DNA from: Watersipora subatra
Lineage: Eukaryota > Bryozoa > Gymnolaemata > Cheilostomatida > Watersiporidae
Assembly (NCBI RefSeq): GCF_963576615.1
Contig: NC_088711.1
Span: 8,302,869-8,366,868, forward strand
Direction: 5' to 3'
Length of the DNA stretch: 64,000 bases
Below are positions 9,824 to 21,700 of the stretch, piece after piece (positions within the stretch are counted from its first letter, which is position 1; each line of letters opens with the position of its first letter). The notes under the pieces are model-generated. The model searched no databases. It was given only the letters and a program-made list of their open reading frames with translations, and had not been told where the DNA came from. Made by a program: the position numbers and the translations under genes.

Positions 9824-12600
9824 TGTGTGTCTGCAGAAATGAGCAAATAAGCAACAATTAAGATACACTGTAGTTACATTTTTGATTAAATGAAAAAATA
9901 AATGAAAGCTTAATTCCTGCATATTAAGGTATGATGAGGCCCACATGGGCAGTCACACTGCAACTAGTCGAGGCGCTGGATTTTATCAAAATTTGAATAG
10001 CCGGTTTTGATTAATCTAGGCCTAACAAGTGGCTCCTAACAATTCTTTTTAAAGCTATTAAATGCTGAAACTTTGCGTAAGTCTATTGGAAGACTTCCAT
10101 TGTGATGGGATTATGTATTCAATTGTCTTTTGACTGAAAGCAGTATAAAATATTGGTAATGGTAGATTGGTTTTCAAAATTCTAGTATTATAGTAATTTT
10201 TTTGTAACTTTATAATCACTTAAACAAAATTTTGAATTTGATACTGGTAAAGTTTATCAACAGGCAGCACAAAAAGCGAGATTAAGGACCGAGATTAAGT
10301 CAGTGCCGGTTTATCAAAGATTATGTATATTAGAGCTTTTGTAAAATTAATATTTTTTTGAATAGCAAAATAGAGCATTTTTACACAATTTCATATGCTG
10401 ATGAAGAGAAGGTTAGAATGGTATAGCCATATATGATTAATTGCCACTTCCTTCTTTTGTTCTTCAGCCAAATAGATTTAAGTAGATGATCATGTGTATG
10501 TTGCTCAGTGAAATGCTGCCTTAGAACGTTATTTAAGGTTTTAGCATATTATTTCGCGCTTGTCAAACCGATTCCACAATAATTTTTGAAGGTTATGGAG
10601 ATCAGTTATTCATGAATTTAATTCATTGGCCAGTTTTAAGTAACAAAAGATTGATGCCGAGTTTATTCTTTCCCATTACATGTTTTATAGCATTTTATAA
10701 CATATAGGTATAAAATTCCTTTCCGATCTTTTGTTCCTCTAATACTAAGTTTTAGGAATGCAGAAACCTCAGATGAGCTTCTATTTAATGTCGTCGGAGT
10801 TCTTGGTTTTTATGCTATCATTCTGACTGTGTATTGGATTGAACGCATTCAGCTTGACATTGCGGTTCAGTGTGTCAATAAACAAGTTACTCGTTGCATT
10901 CATATCTTGCATGTTGAAGCTTTTTTATCGTGTGACAAGTTTTTTAGCTTGTTCAATATCGAACAAGTTGTTGGTGTATACTTTTTATTTGTACTGCATG
11001 GTTGAAGTGACTTTTGCCACGAACGTAAATAGTTCTTATCACACAAAATAATATAAAAATTGAAAACTTTTAAGAACTAACCTCAATAAAAAAAAACACT
11101 TTATTCCGACAGAGGCGAAGTTATAAACAAGGTATTATCAACTGCCGTTTTCCTTTATGGCGGTTGTTGTTATTAGGCGACGGTAATTATACCAAATCTT
11201 ACCAAGTTTCGAGCCAAACATGAAGCACTAGCCGCTGTAAAACATCTACCGCTGGATATGCTTCTATTGGCGTATCGACTTTTCGCTTGACAAAACAAAA
11301 ATATCGCCTCTAATATTGTCGCCTAATCATACCGATTTTTATCGGCGATAGCTTATGATTTGCGGAGACAAAGAATAATGTTCAAGCGCGATAATCGATT
11401 GGCTATTTTATAGCTATATTATTTACAACAGCAGGTAATATCTGCAGTAACACAAAGCACAGTTATACTTATAAGCGCTGCTGTCTAATTTTGCTAACCG
11501 CATGTGCTCTCGGATAAACAACAAAGAACCGTCTTCTTAATTTTCTTCAGTTCGCTGGTACGTTAGAAGAATCCGCTTGGTGCGAATTTGTATAAGACAT
11601 TCTATCGTAAAACAATTGTGCTTGAGGAAGGTAATGCAAGCCTTAATATACTTCTAATGACTTAGTTGTTCTGCTTGACAATAGTTTGGATTTAATAAAA
11701 ATGAGTGAAAGTCACCATTTGGATGAAAACAGTCAATATTATTTGCGAGTATAAAACTACTTTAGCTTTTAGTTTGTCACAACATTTATTACGCCATAAT
11801 ATTTATTGCCCGGTCCAACTAGTATAATTTAAATTGTGATCAATAAATTTGTGGGTTTCAAGCGTGAAATTTCTTTACGAGCTAAAAGTATAAGAGACAT
11901 GCTTAGAGAAGTTTTATCTCTTTCAATATCGTCTGCATCTCTTGTGTTAAGTAGTGCTCGATAGTGTAAGCAGTTTATTGAATAAATTGAAACAGTTCGA
12001 ATTAGTTGAAAGGCAAATTCACGCTTTTTAATTTTTTGTGTTTAATTATTCGTGTGTTTAGAGCGCACCAGCGACAGTTGCGGTCTGAAATCACTTTTTA
12101 TATTAAGATTAGAGTTATTAGTTTATAATATTTAGTGCGACAGTGTGGTGTAAAATCTTATTTAGAAGTAATTGTCAATAAGTAGAATTTGTTTCATAGC
12201 TTTCACTTAGTAGAACATTGTAATGCAAGGTGTGATTGCAACTCGAGTGAAGGTTGGTTGATTATAACTGTTGAGTATTGTGTAGTTTTAGTAAGGCTCT
12301 ATACTGTAGTGGGGCTTTAAAATGTGGCCAACAGAGTTTCATAACAATAGCTCACATTCTAGGAATTTATAGTGTGGCCCTCTACAGCCGTTGTAAGGCT
12401 AATAGTTAATTAGTGCCAGCTTTCTATTCATGAGTTGCCTGGCAATTCGAGCGTGGTTTTCTTTTCCTACTCTTAAATTGGTTACTACTCTTGAATTGTT
12501 GCAAACAGCTAATGATGGTGTAAATACAATTTATAAGCAGCTGCTCCTATTTATAAGTTCCTAAGCTGTTGTGTTACAGGTTTTGTCTTTTCTTGTTTAG
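9824..12600. other. Intergenic region, probable PTBP promoter side
   Basis: No protein-coding signal was found. The part from about 11100 to 11640 is less AT-rich and contains repeated ATCGCCTAAT/TATCGCC-like strings, and GAGGAAGGTAATG near 11626 could be a donor of a non-coding first exon of PTBP. This is a guess. CTTGTTTAG ending at 12600 is a plausible acceptor for the exon that carries the PTBP start codon. Confidence 0.35.
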
Positions 12601-12617
12601 CAATTCGTTCTGGTTGG

Positions 12618-12689
12618 ATGTCCATAGAAAGTGCTTCAGCGCATGGTGGACAATTAATTTGCTTTCTAACACTTGCTCAAAGATGTTGA
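12618..12689 (+). other. Upstream ORF overlapping the PTBP start codon
   Basis: A 23-codon ORF starts at an ATG at 12618 and stops at 12687-12689, overlapping the main ATG (12683) in another frame. If the leader exon includes 12618 it could lower translation of the main frame. Confidence 0.4.
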
Positions 12690-12711
12690 AAAACATAGAG
12701 AATCAATCTGG
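12683..12711 (+). CDS. PTBP1: PTBP coding exon 1
   Basis: It starts at ATG 12683 (MLKNIENQS) and ends in phase 2 before GTAAGT at 12712. No in-frame ATG lies upstream in the same exon. This start is chosen because it joins in frame to GIKRTADDM, which corresponds to the GTKRGSDE region of PTBP1. Confidence 0.75.
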
Positions 12712-15700
12712 GTAAGTTAAGCAACAACAATTACAGTTCTCTTGGACAATAATTTATTTGATATTTGTGTTTGCTGTTTGCAACAAGCACAAACACATAT
12801 TATATACAGTTTTGTTGCTAAATAAGTTTGTCTAGCTTGTAGTTTTCTATCTATACACTGCTTGTTAATCATGTGAATTTCTTATCAAACTTGAAATAAT
12901 CTTTTCTATTTTCATCTTTTTTAGTGGACTGTCCTCTGGAATCAAGGTATGATTACTACTTGTGTGTTTTATTCCGACTAAATTTAGTTTTCATCGTCTT
13001 CACCAAGCTTAGTCTTGGTTTAAAATGTTTACTAATGAAATGCCCTTTGGATGACAAGTGCTCAGTGTTATGCTTAACAATATCCTCAATTCCGAAGGTT
13101 CGGAATTGACACATTGGTTCGGAAGGCTCTGCACATTCTTTCACATCTAATGCAAGTTCGATTGTACTTCCTGTGTGTTTCAATGTCATAGGAAGGTTAC
13201 CTGGACATAATATTAATTGCGTCTGTCTCTCTTGTACAGCGGACTGCTGATGATATGATACAGTATGTTGGTAACCCAATTACATCTCCATCGACAGACA
13301 CTGTTGCTTCCGATACACAATCGGACACAGAGAACTACACCGCCAAAAGGGTGAGTGTTCTGAACGACCTGATCATGCTGCAGTCAGCGGTACTTATCAG
13401 TGGCAGCCTAGATGACATATACAGAGCAATCAGTGCGAGTAGCCAATAGATGGTAGCTCTTTAATGTCATAAGCTTAGGATTGTCGGCTTGAAGAGATTA
13501 GGTAGCCACTACGTGATTAGCAGCTAGCTCTTTGTAGTAAACAAGCCTCATTGAATTAATAAGCGGAGCCAAGATTATGCTCTTCTATTTGATGAATAGA
13601 ATATTTCTCTGGCCATAATTAAAAAGGGCATTATGTGAAAACGCGATGGCCCAGGTAGATAAGGTGTCATGAGGTTATTTGTTATTAAGGCCAGCTAGTC
13701 ACAGCTTTACCAATAATGACAGCTGGTAATGATAACCTGGCGTGCATGAGGAGTGTTTACCCCAATGCCATGACAGCAGCGTAGTTCTGAGAAGCCTGCC
13801 CTTTATTATATGCTCACCTACTGTTCTCTAGCCGTCTTCAATGGCCACCTTGCTTTTCTTACAATCTTCCATTTCTTTATTCAGGTCAGGATGTCTGATG
13901 AAAGCCAAATAACTGGAGGGGTACCCGACAAACTTGTCCCTTCTCGTGTCATTCATGTCAGAAACCTGCCACAGGATACTTCAGAGTCAGAAATAATGCA
14001 GTTGGCTGCCTGCCATGGCCAAGTTACTAACCTCATACTAATGAGGAATAAACGACAGGTGTGTTTTGCTGTCATAGTTATGTCGGTGTGAACAATCAAG
14101 ATGTGTGTAGAATTGTTTGTGTTTTAGTTCATTGTGGTATTGATGTGCAATAAGAATCCTAGTTGGGAAGGTTTTCTGACTCGGCAGATAGGAACAAGCC
14201 AGGGTAACTCTAAGCCAGGGTCCCCCCATAACTGGCAGTAAGATCTGCTCCGGCGGCATCGGTTATGCTAGCATAGTGACTATCAACTCCTTTACAGGAT
14301 AGTTTGGTTCACATCAGTTAGAAAGAGAACCACGAGAGACTGTTTTGTCTTCTGTCTTTTCGATACATGTCCCGGAACACTGCAGTACTCTCGAGCCAGA
14401 TCAACAGATTTATCGTGTGGGAGGCCGATCAATAAGTGCTTAGGCTAAATTGTTATAGCAATGCTTCACACAATGGCTAATTTCATGGGGGATCTTTGTG
14501 TAGTTGCCATTCAATGGTTTAGTCATCATGAAGTCTTACTTTTCGACGTCTTGCAAAGTTAAAATTGGTGCACAAGATCACCGAGTCAAATTTAGCATCA
14601 TAGTTCATGTATTCTGTAAATAGTTGCATACTAGCTGATATTCAAACTAATCCCTACACAGAGATAGTGAAATGAGGCAAATTGTTAGATAGATGATGCG
14701 GTATCACCGATGTTTTATTTAGTCATAACGTACCATAGTGTTGAGACCATACTAGGGTTAATTCTTACAAACAAATTAATTGTAGTACCAGTTTTAATTG
14801 CTATAGAAATCAGAAGTTTGTGCAAAATTCTATGTTTTGAGAGCTTTTTAATGATCAACTTTTATATGAGATATGCTAACATGCGAGATTATACAGAGGA
14901 AGGTGGGGGAAGTTTGGTCAAAAATCGCATTTATGCAAAGTAAAACAAAGGTAAAAACTAAAAAATTTTATAATTTTGCCTGTAAATCGGTTAGTGAGTG
15001 TTCTATCCTACTGTAAATGCACCATGGCTAATCCATGACAAAATACTTGTTTGAAAACTTGTCATGTTACCTGACTTAACTTAGCTGTGGAGTAAGTTGC
15101 GTCAGTCAATGGGGTGTTGGGTCAGTCAATGGGAGTGTTGGGTCAGTCAATGGGGTAAGTTGGGTCAGTCAATGGGGTAAGTTGGGTCAGTCAAAGGGGC
15201 AAGTTGGGTCAGTCAATAGGGTAAGTTGGGTCAGTCAATGGGGCAAGTTGGGTCAATGTAAAAAGTATTCAGTAGAATAGTTTTATGACACAGTAAAGCT
15301 TTGCGACTACAACTGCTGGATATTTTGGATTTACACTTAAATATATTTCACATATAATTACTACGTGCATGCACATATATACGTAATATTATGCATAATT
15401 AATATTATTAATAAACTATAGCATATCTTTATTAAGTGTTAAAAGTATTATTAATGTCTTTCATATCTCAATGTATCTTGTCACCGAAGCTGACACCTCC
15501 TAGCGTTCTGGTAGTTGTTCCAGTAGATAAGGAAGCACTTAGACTCGTAGTACTTGAATGATCTGGTTGGAATCTACCGGAGGCCCTTAATGGGACCATT
15601 TTGTAAATATCTACCATCCAATCCCTCACATCCTGTCGCCATTGCAATATAAACAAAAGCCTGGTGTTTTCCAGCAAACTTTGCTGAAACAAACATTCCT

Positions 15701-18700
15701 ATCTGAACTGATTTATCCCTTTTTTCATTATCAGTCTCTGTCGCTGGTGAATCGCTGTCTCAACCAATCAAGCTGTCTGTCAAGAATTCTTCATTTGAGC
15801 TTGAAGATAAAACTGCATTCAGATTTCTCATTTTCGTTCGTTTTTCTCAAGATTTTTTTTCAGTTGCCACTTTTCTGGAGTATCAGTTAGTGTCGCAGTT
15901 CTAGCTCTCTTATTTTCGCTTTTCTATGTGGTGCCTGTGACTTCGACAGCTCACCGCGAAGACTATATCGGCTGTATTAAAACTTAATCTCTTGGGCTTG
16001 TATTTGTCAAAACTACGGTTTATTATCTATGAGAGATGTCAACAAATGTGTAGGATCGATAAAAGTTTATCGGTGCGAGTTGGGCCAGTGACCCGTCTTG
16101 CCCAGCCAAGGTTGACCCAACTTGCCCCACTTTCTTTTAAAAACAAAATGAACTTATTCTCAATATTGGTTCTAGCAGCTGCAGATATTTAAACCATAAC
16201 TGTCATGTACAATTTTTATCGTTTTTTCTAGGTAAATCAGACACGCTGATTCCGATTTACTCAAAATAAAGATTGGCCCACTAACCTTCAAAGTCATGAA
16301 GGCTTTTTAAAGCGTTTCAATATTCGTCTCCAAAAAAACACTATCGGCATAACAAGCTCCGCCCATTAATATGTGACGTAGCCAAGCTTTTTAAAAACTG
16401 AAGTTAGGGATGTTTAATCCAAATTAGAATAATAGAGATGGGTGTCTTAAAACCCATTATTATCTAACATCAGCCTGTAAAATAATCTGTCTTTTATGAA
16501 AGGTAGATAAACTATTTAAAATTGCTCGTAGCTTGTTACATGATGTTTAATAGGCTAAACGTCCAGAAAAATTAGCTCAAAAAGTGCGATTTTATCACAA
16601 GCTGGCGTTGTTATCGCGCTTTTTTGAGCCCATTTTTAAATATGCAATGTTAAATAGCTTATCTACCTTTCAGAAAAAAAAGGTTTTATTTTGAAGGCTG
16701 AATTTAGATAATAATGGGTTTTCAGACATCCATTTCTCTCATTCTAAATCGGGTTTAACATCTCTAACTTCCATTTTTAAAAAGCTAGGTTATGGTCACG
16801 TATTTATGGACGCAGCTTGTTGTGCCAATCGTGTTGTTTACGAAACCGAAATGCTGTAAAAAAGCCTTCATTACTCTGAAAGTTAGTGGACCAATCTTTA
16901 TTTAAGTACAAAATCAAAATCAGTGTGTCTGATTTACCTAGTAAATACAATAAAAGTTGTATGTGACAGTTATGGTTTAAGTACTGGATCAAATGTGATA
17001 TTTTAGCCACTAGTCATTCTGAATTACACAAACATACTTTACTGCTGTTTTTCTACCAAAATCGTACAGTACAGCATGGCTGATAAAGTTTACATTTGAT
17101 GTAAAATAGTGGTAAATGTCGAATAACACACTCACTTGCTAAATGTTCCTTACTAAATAATGGTAGAAAAATGACCTTGACCTACTATGTTCTCAGTGAC
17201 TTAACTAAAGAAAATAAGCAAAAAATGCAACTCCACATATGTACCCGGGCCCAACTTTCCCTACCTTCCCCTATGTGCATAATTACATTATGAACCTCGT
17301 TTGTAAAATGAGCCTGTATTTTTTTTATATCTGAAAGCGCCGCATTTACCATTTGAAATTTGGCTCTATGTGATTGCCTTGATCAATAGTAACATGGCCA
17401 TCTGTTAAAATCAATTTTGGTTTCATTCAATGGTTTCATGCTAATCACTGCACATCTGTAATAGCAGATGTAATAGTGGTAATCTTTTAATTATCCGATA
17501 AACATCTTCCGTTAGTGTAGACTGTAAAATGTCTAAGATGTTTAAGTTGTTATACATCACAGAAGTCATTCGATGAAACGTAAGTGTGAGGTTAGCATAC
17601 AAATAATATGGGAATGTTGAAAAACCTATCTTATCCTTACATGTTCATAGTAGTAGCTATAGCAGCTGTTACATGTTCACAGTAGTAGCTATAGCAGCTG
17701 TTACATGTTCATAGTAGTAGCTATAGCAGCTGTAACATGTTCATAGTAGTAGCTATAGCAGCTGTTACATGTTCATAGTAGTAGCTATAGCAGCTGTTAC
17801 ATGTTCATAGTAGTAGCTATAGCAGTTTCTTATGACCACTCTGTGTCACTGGCACAGCAACCTATATTCAAATAACTCAACAATTAGATTATATGTAAGA
17901 TATTTTATTATTATACAATTAGATTACAACTGCATCTTGTTTTCAAAGACACCTGATATATCCGATTGTCTTGTAATTTGGTTAAATGTTCTCTCGCTGC
18001 CTTACTCTAGCCTGTTTTCAACTAAGTTTCTACCTCTGCTGCTGGTTGGGACATTATTTATTTAGATGGCTAGGGCCAGAACTTGCCAGTGGAAATGAGA
18101 AGATCGATACAGCAGTGAACAACTTGGTTCACATTATGTTCTTCTCAGTTTGGAGCAATGCTTGTATCTTACTCCTGTTGTTTGTCTTGTAGAAGACATG
18201 TTGCAGTTTTTCTTTCGTTAAAGCATCCATATTCTTCTCATTCATCTCACATTAGCGACGTATGCTTGATTTTGGTGCAACTAGCAGTTTAATATCATCG
18301 TCTTCTGCTACAGGTACAAGCAGTTGTTTAAATTGAATTCCTATTTCAGAATTGCTGTTTTTGGTTTTTCAGCATGTCATTGGACCTTAAAATTGTTTAC
18401 AATTTATTGCGGGGCCAGTTATGATTTGATTTCCTTCAATGATACTCCCACCAACCACAATCTTGCAGCTGATGGTATTGCTACTATAACTAGTGTAATT
18501 TTGTTTTTGTTTTTTGATAAATTCAATATATTTTCCTATGTGAAGGTTACTAGCAACTTTAAAAGCTTTACTCCAACATTTTATGTCTGCAAGTATAATA
18601 TATCCCGTAAAACCTCTATTTGAACGTCATGGCGCTGTATGTCTCAACCATTCCCCTATATTGGCGTTTTATTAGAGTAACGTTCAAATAGAAGTTTTAT

Positions 18701-21700
18701 AATTGTTTTATTGTTAGTTTACGTTTAATATTATGCATACGTGATATATACTTAATACATGTATTTGATTGGTCTTGTATCCAGGTGAGATTTGCATGTA
18801 GGAAAGCAAATTTTCTAGGTTTACAGCAGACTATTAAAATATGTGGAGTCCCACATTACGTTCGCTAATAAGATTGTCTTAGCTTGTCATTAGTTTGTTA
18901 GAGATTCTGGTGGAAGCTCGACTGTTTTTGGTGTGATCTAGTATCTAGTTTTAATGCAAATGATTTATACAATACACTCTAGGGTTCTATTCTAGGCTTT
19001 TGTGGAGATGCATGATCTTAAGCAAGCCATGAGCTTTGTACGTTGTCACCAGCAGCACAACTCGCCTGCCCTCATACGGAACCAGCAAGTTCAGCTTCAA
19101 TACTCTGCTACATACACAGAACTCAAACCCGGACAGGTACTCTCAACACCTGACCTCTTTGTCTGAATGTGTGTTACCTTTGCCTTACTAAGGTCAGGCT
19201 TCAGATTTTCAAATAATTTTCTTTAAAATGTTCATACTTTTGTATGTTGTTCCTATACATACACCCGCTTGCTGGCGGAGGCTCAGTCGTGTCTCGGGCA
19301 AAATTTCCACTAAATATTGACGCATACAGCTTGGTGAAGCATCGTTTTGTCGAGTTGAATGGCAACCAAATTACCGCTAAAACTACTTAAAATTTATCTT
19401 GCAGCTGCTTAATACTTTTATAATATTTATGAAAAACTTATGTACCATCATAGAAGTCAAAAAGCATGCCTACGCTTTTGTTGAAAACCAAATTGTAATA
19501 TTGCAAGTAACATAAAAATCGATTTTATATGAAAATATTTTTTACCTTTAATAATCATGCCAGGATGGGATTTAAATTCACTCAAAATGGTTAAACACAG
19601 CTGCACAGTTAAACACAGGTGCACAGTTAAACACAGCTGCACAGTTAAACACAGCTGCACAGTTAAACACAGCTGCACAGTTAAACACAGGTGCACAGTT
19701 AAACACAGCTGCACAGTTAAACACAGCTGCACAGTTAAACACAGGTGCACAGTTAAACACAGCCGCACAGTTAAACACAGCCGCACAGTTAAACACAGCC
19801 GCACAGTTAAACACAGCCGCACAGTTAAACACAGCCGCACAGTTAAACACAGCCGCACAGTTAAACACAGCTGTATTGTGACCACAGCTGTATTGTGACC
19901 ACAGCCATTCTGAGTAAGTGATATCCAAAGACAGTAATATCAACTTACCTGATCATATTATTAGCTGGTACACTGTTGAGAAATTTACCAGTGACTCGAG
20001 TTTTATTGTTACAAAAATGAAATTTTTGTAACAGTAGTAACATAGTTTTAGTCATCATTGAGATGAGTTGCACACAAATGATAATCAAATGTTACTGCGC
20101 ATTGTCATTGCTCATTGTTACATTAATTTGCGTTCATTGGGTGATCTATCTGTTGAGAGATTGAACAGCAGCAAACTGCCTTTTTACTCTGATTGTTGAT
20201 CAAGTTTCTCATCGACCAATAGCCGAAAGTTGTTCTGAACGATCGACTATTCCAGTTTTTAGTGAACCCCAATTACCCGCTTACGTTCTCGTAGCTTTCC
20301 ATAGGCAGCTCAGAGCTGACTAGAAGTAAGGATATTGACCATCTGTAGGCAAACTCAAGATCCTGCTTATGCTGATCAGTCAGCGTGCTGCCGGCTGAGT
20401 GGTTTGGCATAATCTAAGCTTTTCCCTGGCCGTGACCATCTGGATAGCTTCGCGTGTAGATTACCAAAGTTATCATTTACTTCTTGTGTTAACCAGCGTT
20501 ACCTAGCAGAATTATGGATGGAGCAGGCATGATTTTTTACTTCTACGTGTACTTGTACTTTTCTATTGTTTAGTTTCATTTCTAGTTGGCTTTTTAGTGC
20601 ATTTATTCTGTTTCACAGCGATCACACGCGAATGGAATGAAGCCAACTCCTGTACTGCATGTCAATGTTGACAGCCATCTTGTGCCTGTCAGTCTCGCCC
20701 TCTTCAATCAGGTTACCTTCTCTACTTTCCATTTTAGGGCTATACTATAAATATCTAATTTGCTGTTTTCTGATTGTATCGTAGAACAGTATAATCCAGA
20801 TCGTTTTCTGTGCGCTGTGAAAGTCATCATATGTTTGCCTTTGCTACCACGTAATGTCCTTGAACTCTATATAGCATTCATATAAGTATTGGCTAGTTTT
20901 TCTCGGTGTTTGGCTATGCGCCGTGGTTTTAGCAATTCAAGTTGATCACTTTTCAGTGCTCAGCCATTTATGGGATGTTCTCTGTTACAGTTGTTCTCAA
21001 GGTTTGGCACTGTGCTGAAGATAATCACGTTCACTAAAAACAGTAAGTACGAGTTGCTGCCGTTCTATAGCATGTCTAGAGACTATCACAACCAATGACC
21101 GTGTTATTGCTGATATGGTTTGTTTAAAGATATCTAGCCATGCCCCATCACAGTAACACGAAGTAATAAACTTCTGTGCACACCTGTTGTGGGTAAACAG
21201 TATTTGTTAATTTACATGATAACTCAATCAGTATATAAACAGTGATATTACTCGTACACGATGGTGGATATGAGACTGAGGAACTAGAGCTATAGCTCCC
21301 CATCTTATACTTCTAATGCTTTCTTGCCAAGGACAGGATATTTCCCCAGTGCCAAATGAGTCAGTTATATCATGTTGTTGGTAAACAAAGTAACTGGATG
21401 GCGTGTAGTATGCTGTATATCCCCCATATAAGCAGCTTCTAGATAGCAAAAATTGTTTACCAAACTAAAGGGTTCAGCTTATACCTGATTGACAGCAAAT
21501 GAAATTACATGCTAACTTAATTTTAACAGCTCCAACCTTTATTACAGCATGTACAGCATAACAATAGTGGTTACCACTACAATTAACTCTTTCGCTACCA
21601 AATTTTTTATGGAGACAATTAAATATTTGGCATTAGTTCACATAAGTTGTCATAACATTTGACTGAATTAATTATCATAGTCATACATAATCTGGTGTCA

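Larger units (their letters stand above)
14893..17275. mobile_element. Probable large fold-back element in PTBP intron 4
   Basis: The left border AGAGGAAGGTGGGGGAAGTTTGG and the reverse complement of the right border near 17235-17270 (GGGGAAGGTAGGGAAAGTTGGG) are similar. Inside are a GGGTCAGTCAATGGGG tandem array and the strong inverted repeat at 16189-16982. GTGAGTGTTCTA near 14994 also has a diverged inverted counterpart near 17126. No transposase was recognised. The class is unknown and the outer borders are approximate. Confidence 0.45.

Noticed and set aside
13810-13884. Extending PTBP exon 4 upstream to an ATG at 13810
   Set aside because: That segment is an intron: it ends in TTTATTCAG, the frame joins correctly to exon 3 at 13885, and its translation has no PTBP similarity.
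15468-15692. 74-codon minus-strand frame with [16 protein letters not shown]
   Set aside because: It lies inside the fold-back region in PTBP intron 4. I do not recognise a family, and without splice or transcript support it may be a transposon scrap.
19457-19943. Three long open frames on both strands with VKHSCT, LCLTVR and AVFNCA repeats
   Set aside because: They are a by-product of the 18-bp tandem array, whose unit is a multiple of three and lacks stops in several frames. They lie within a PTBP intron.
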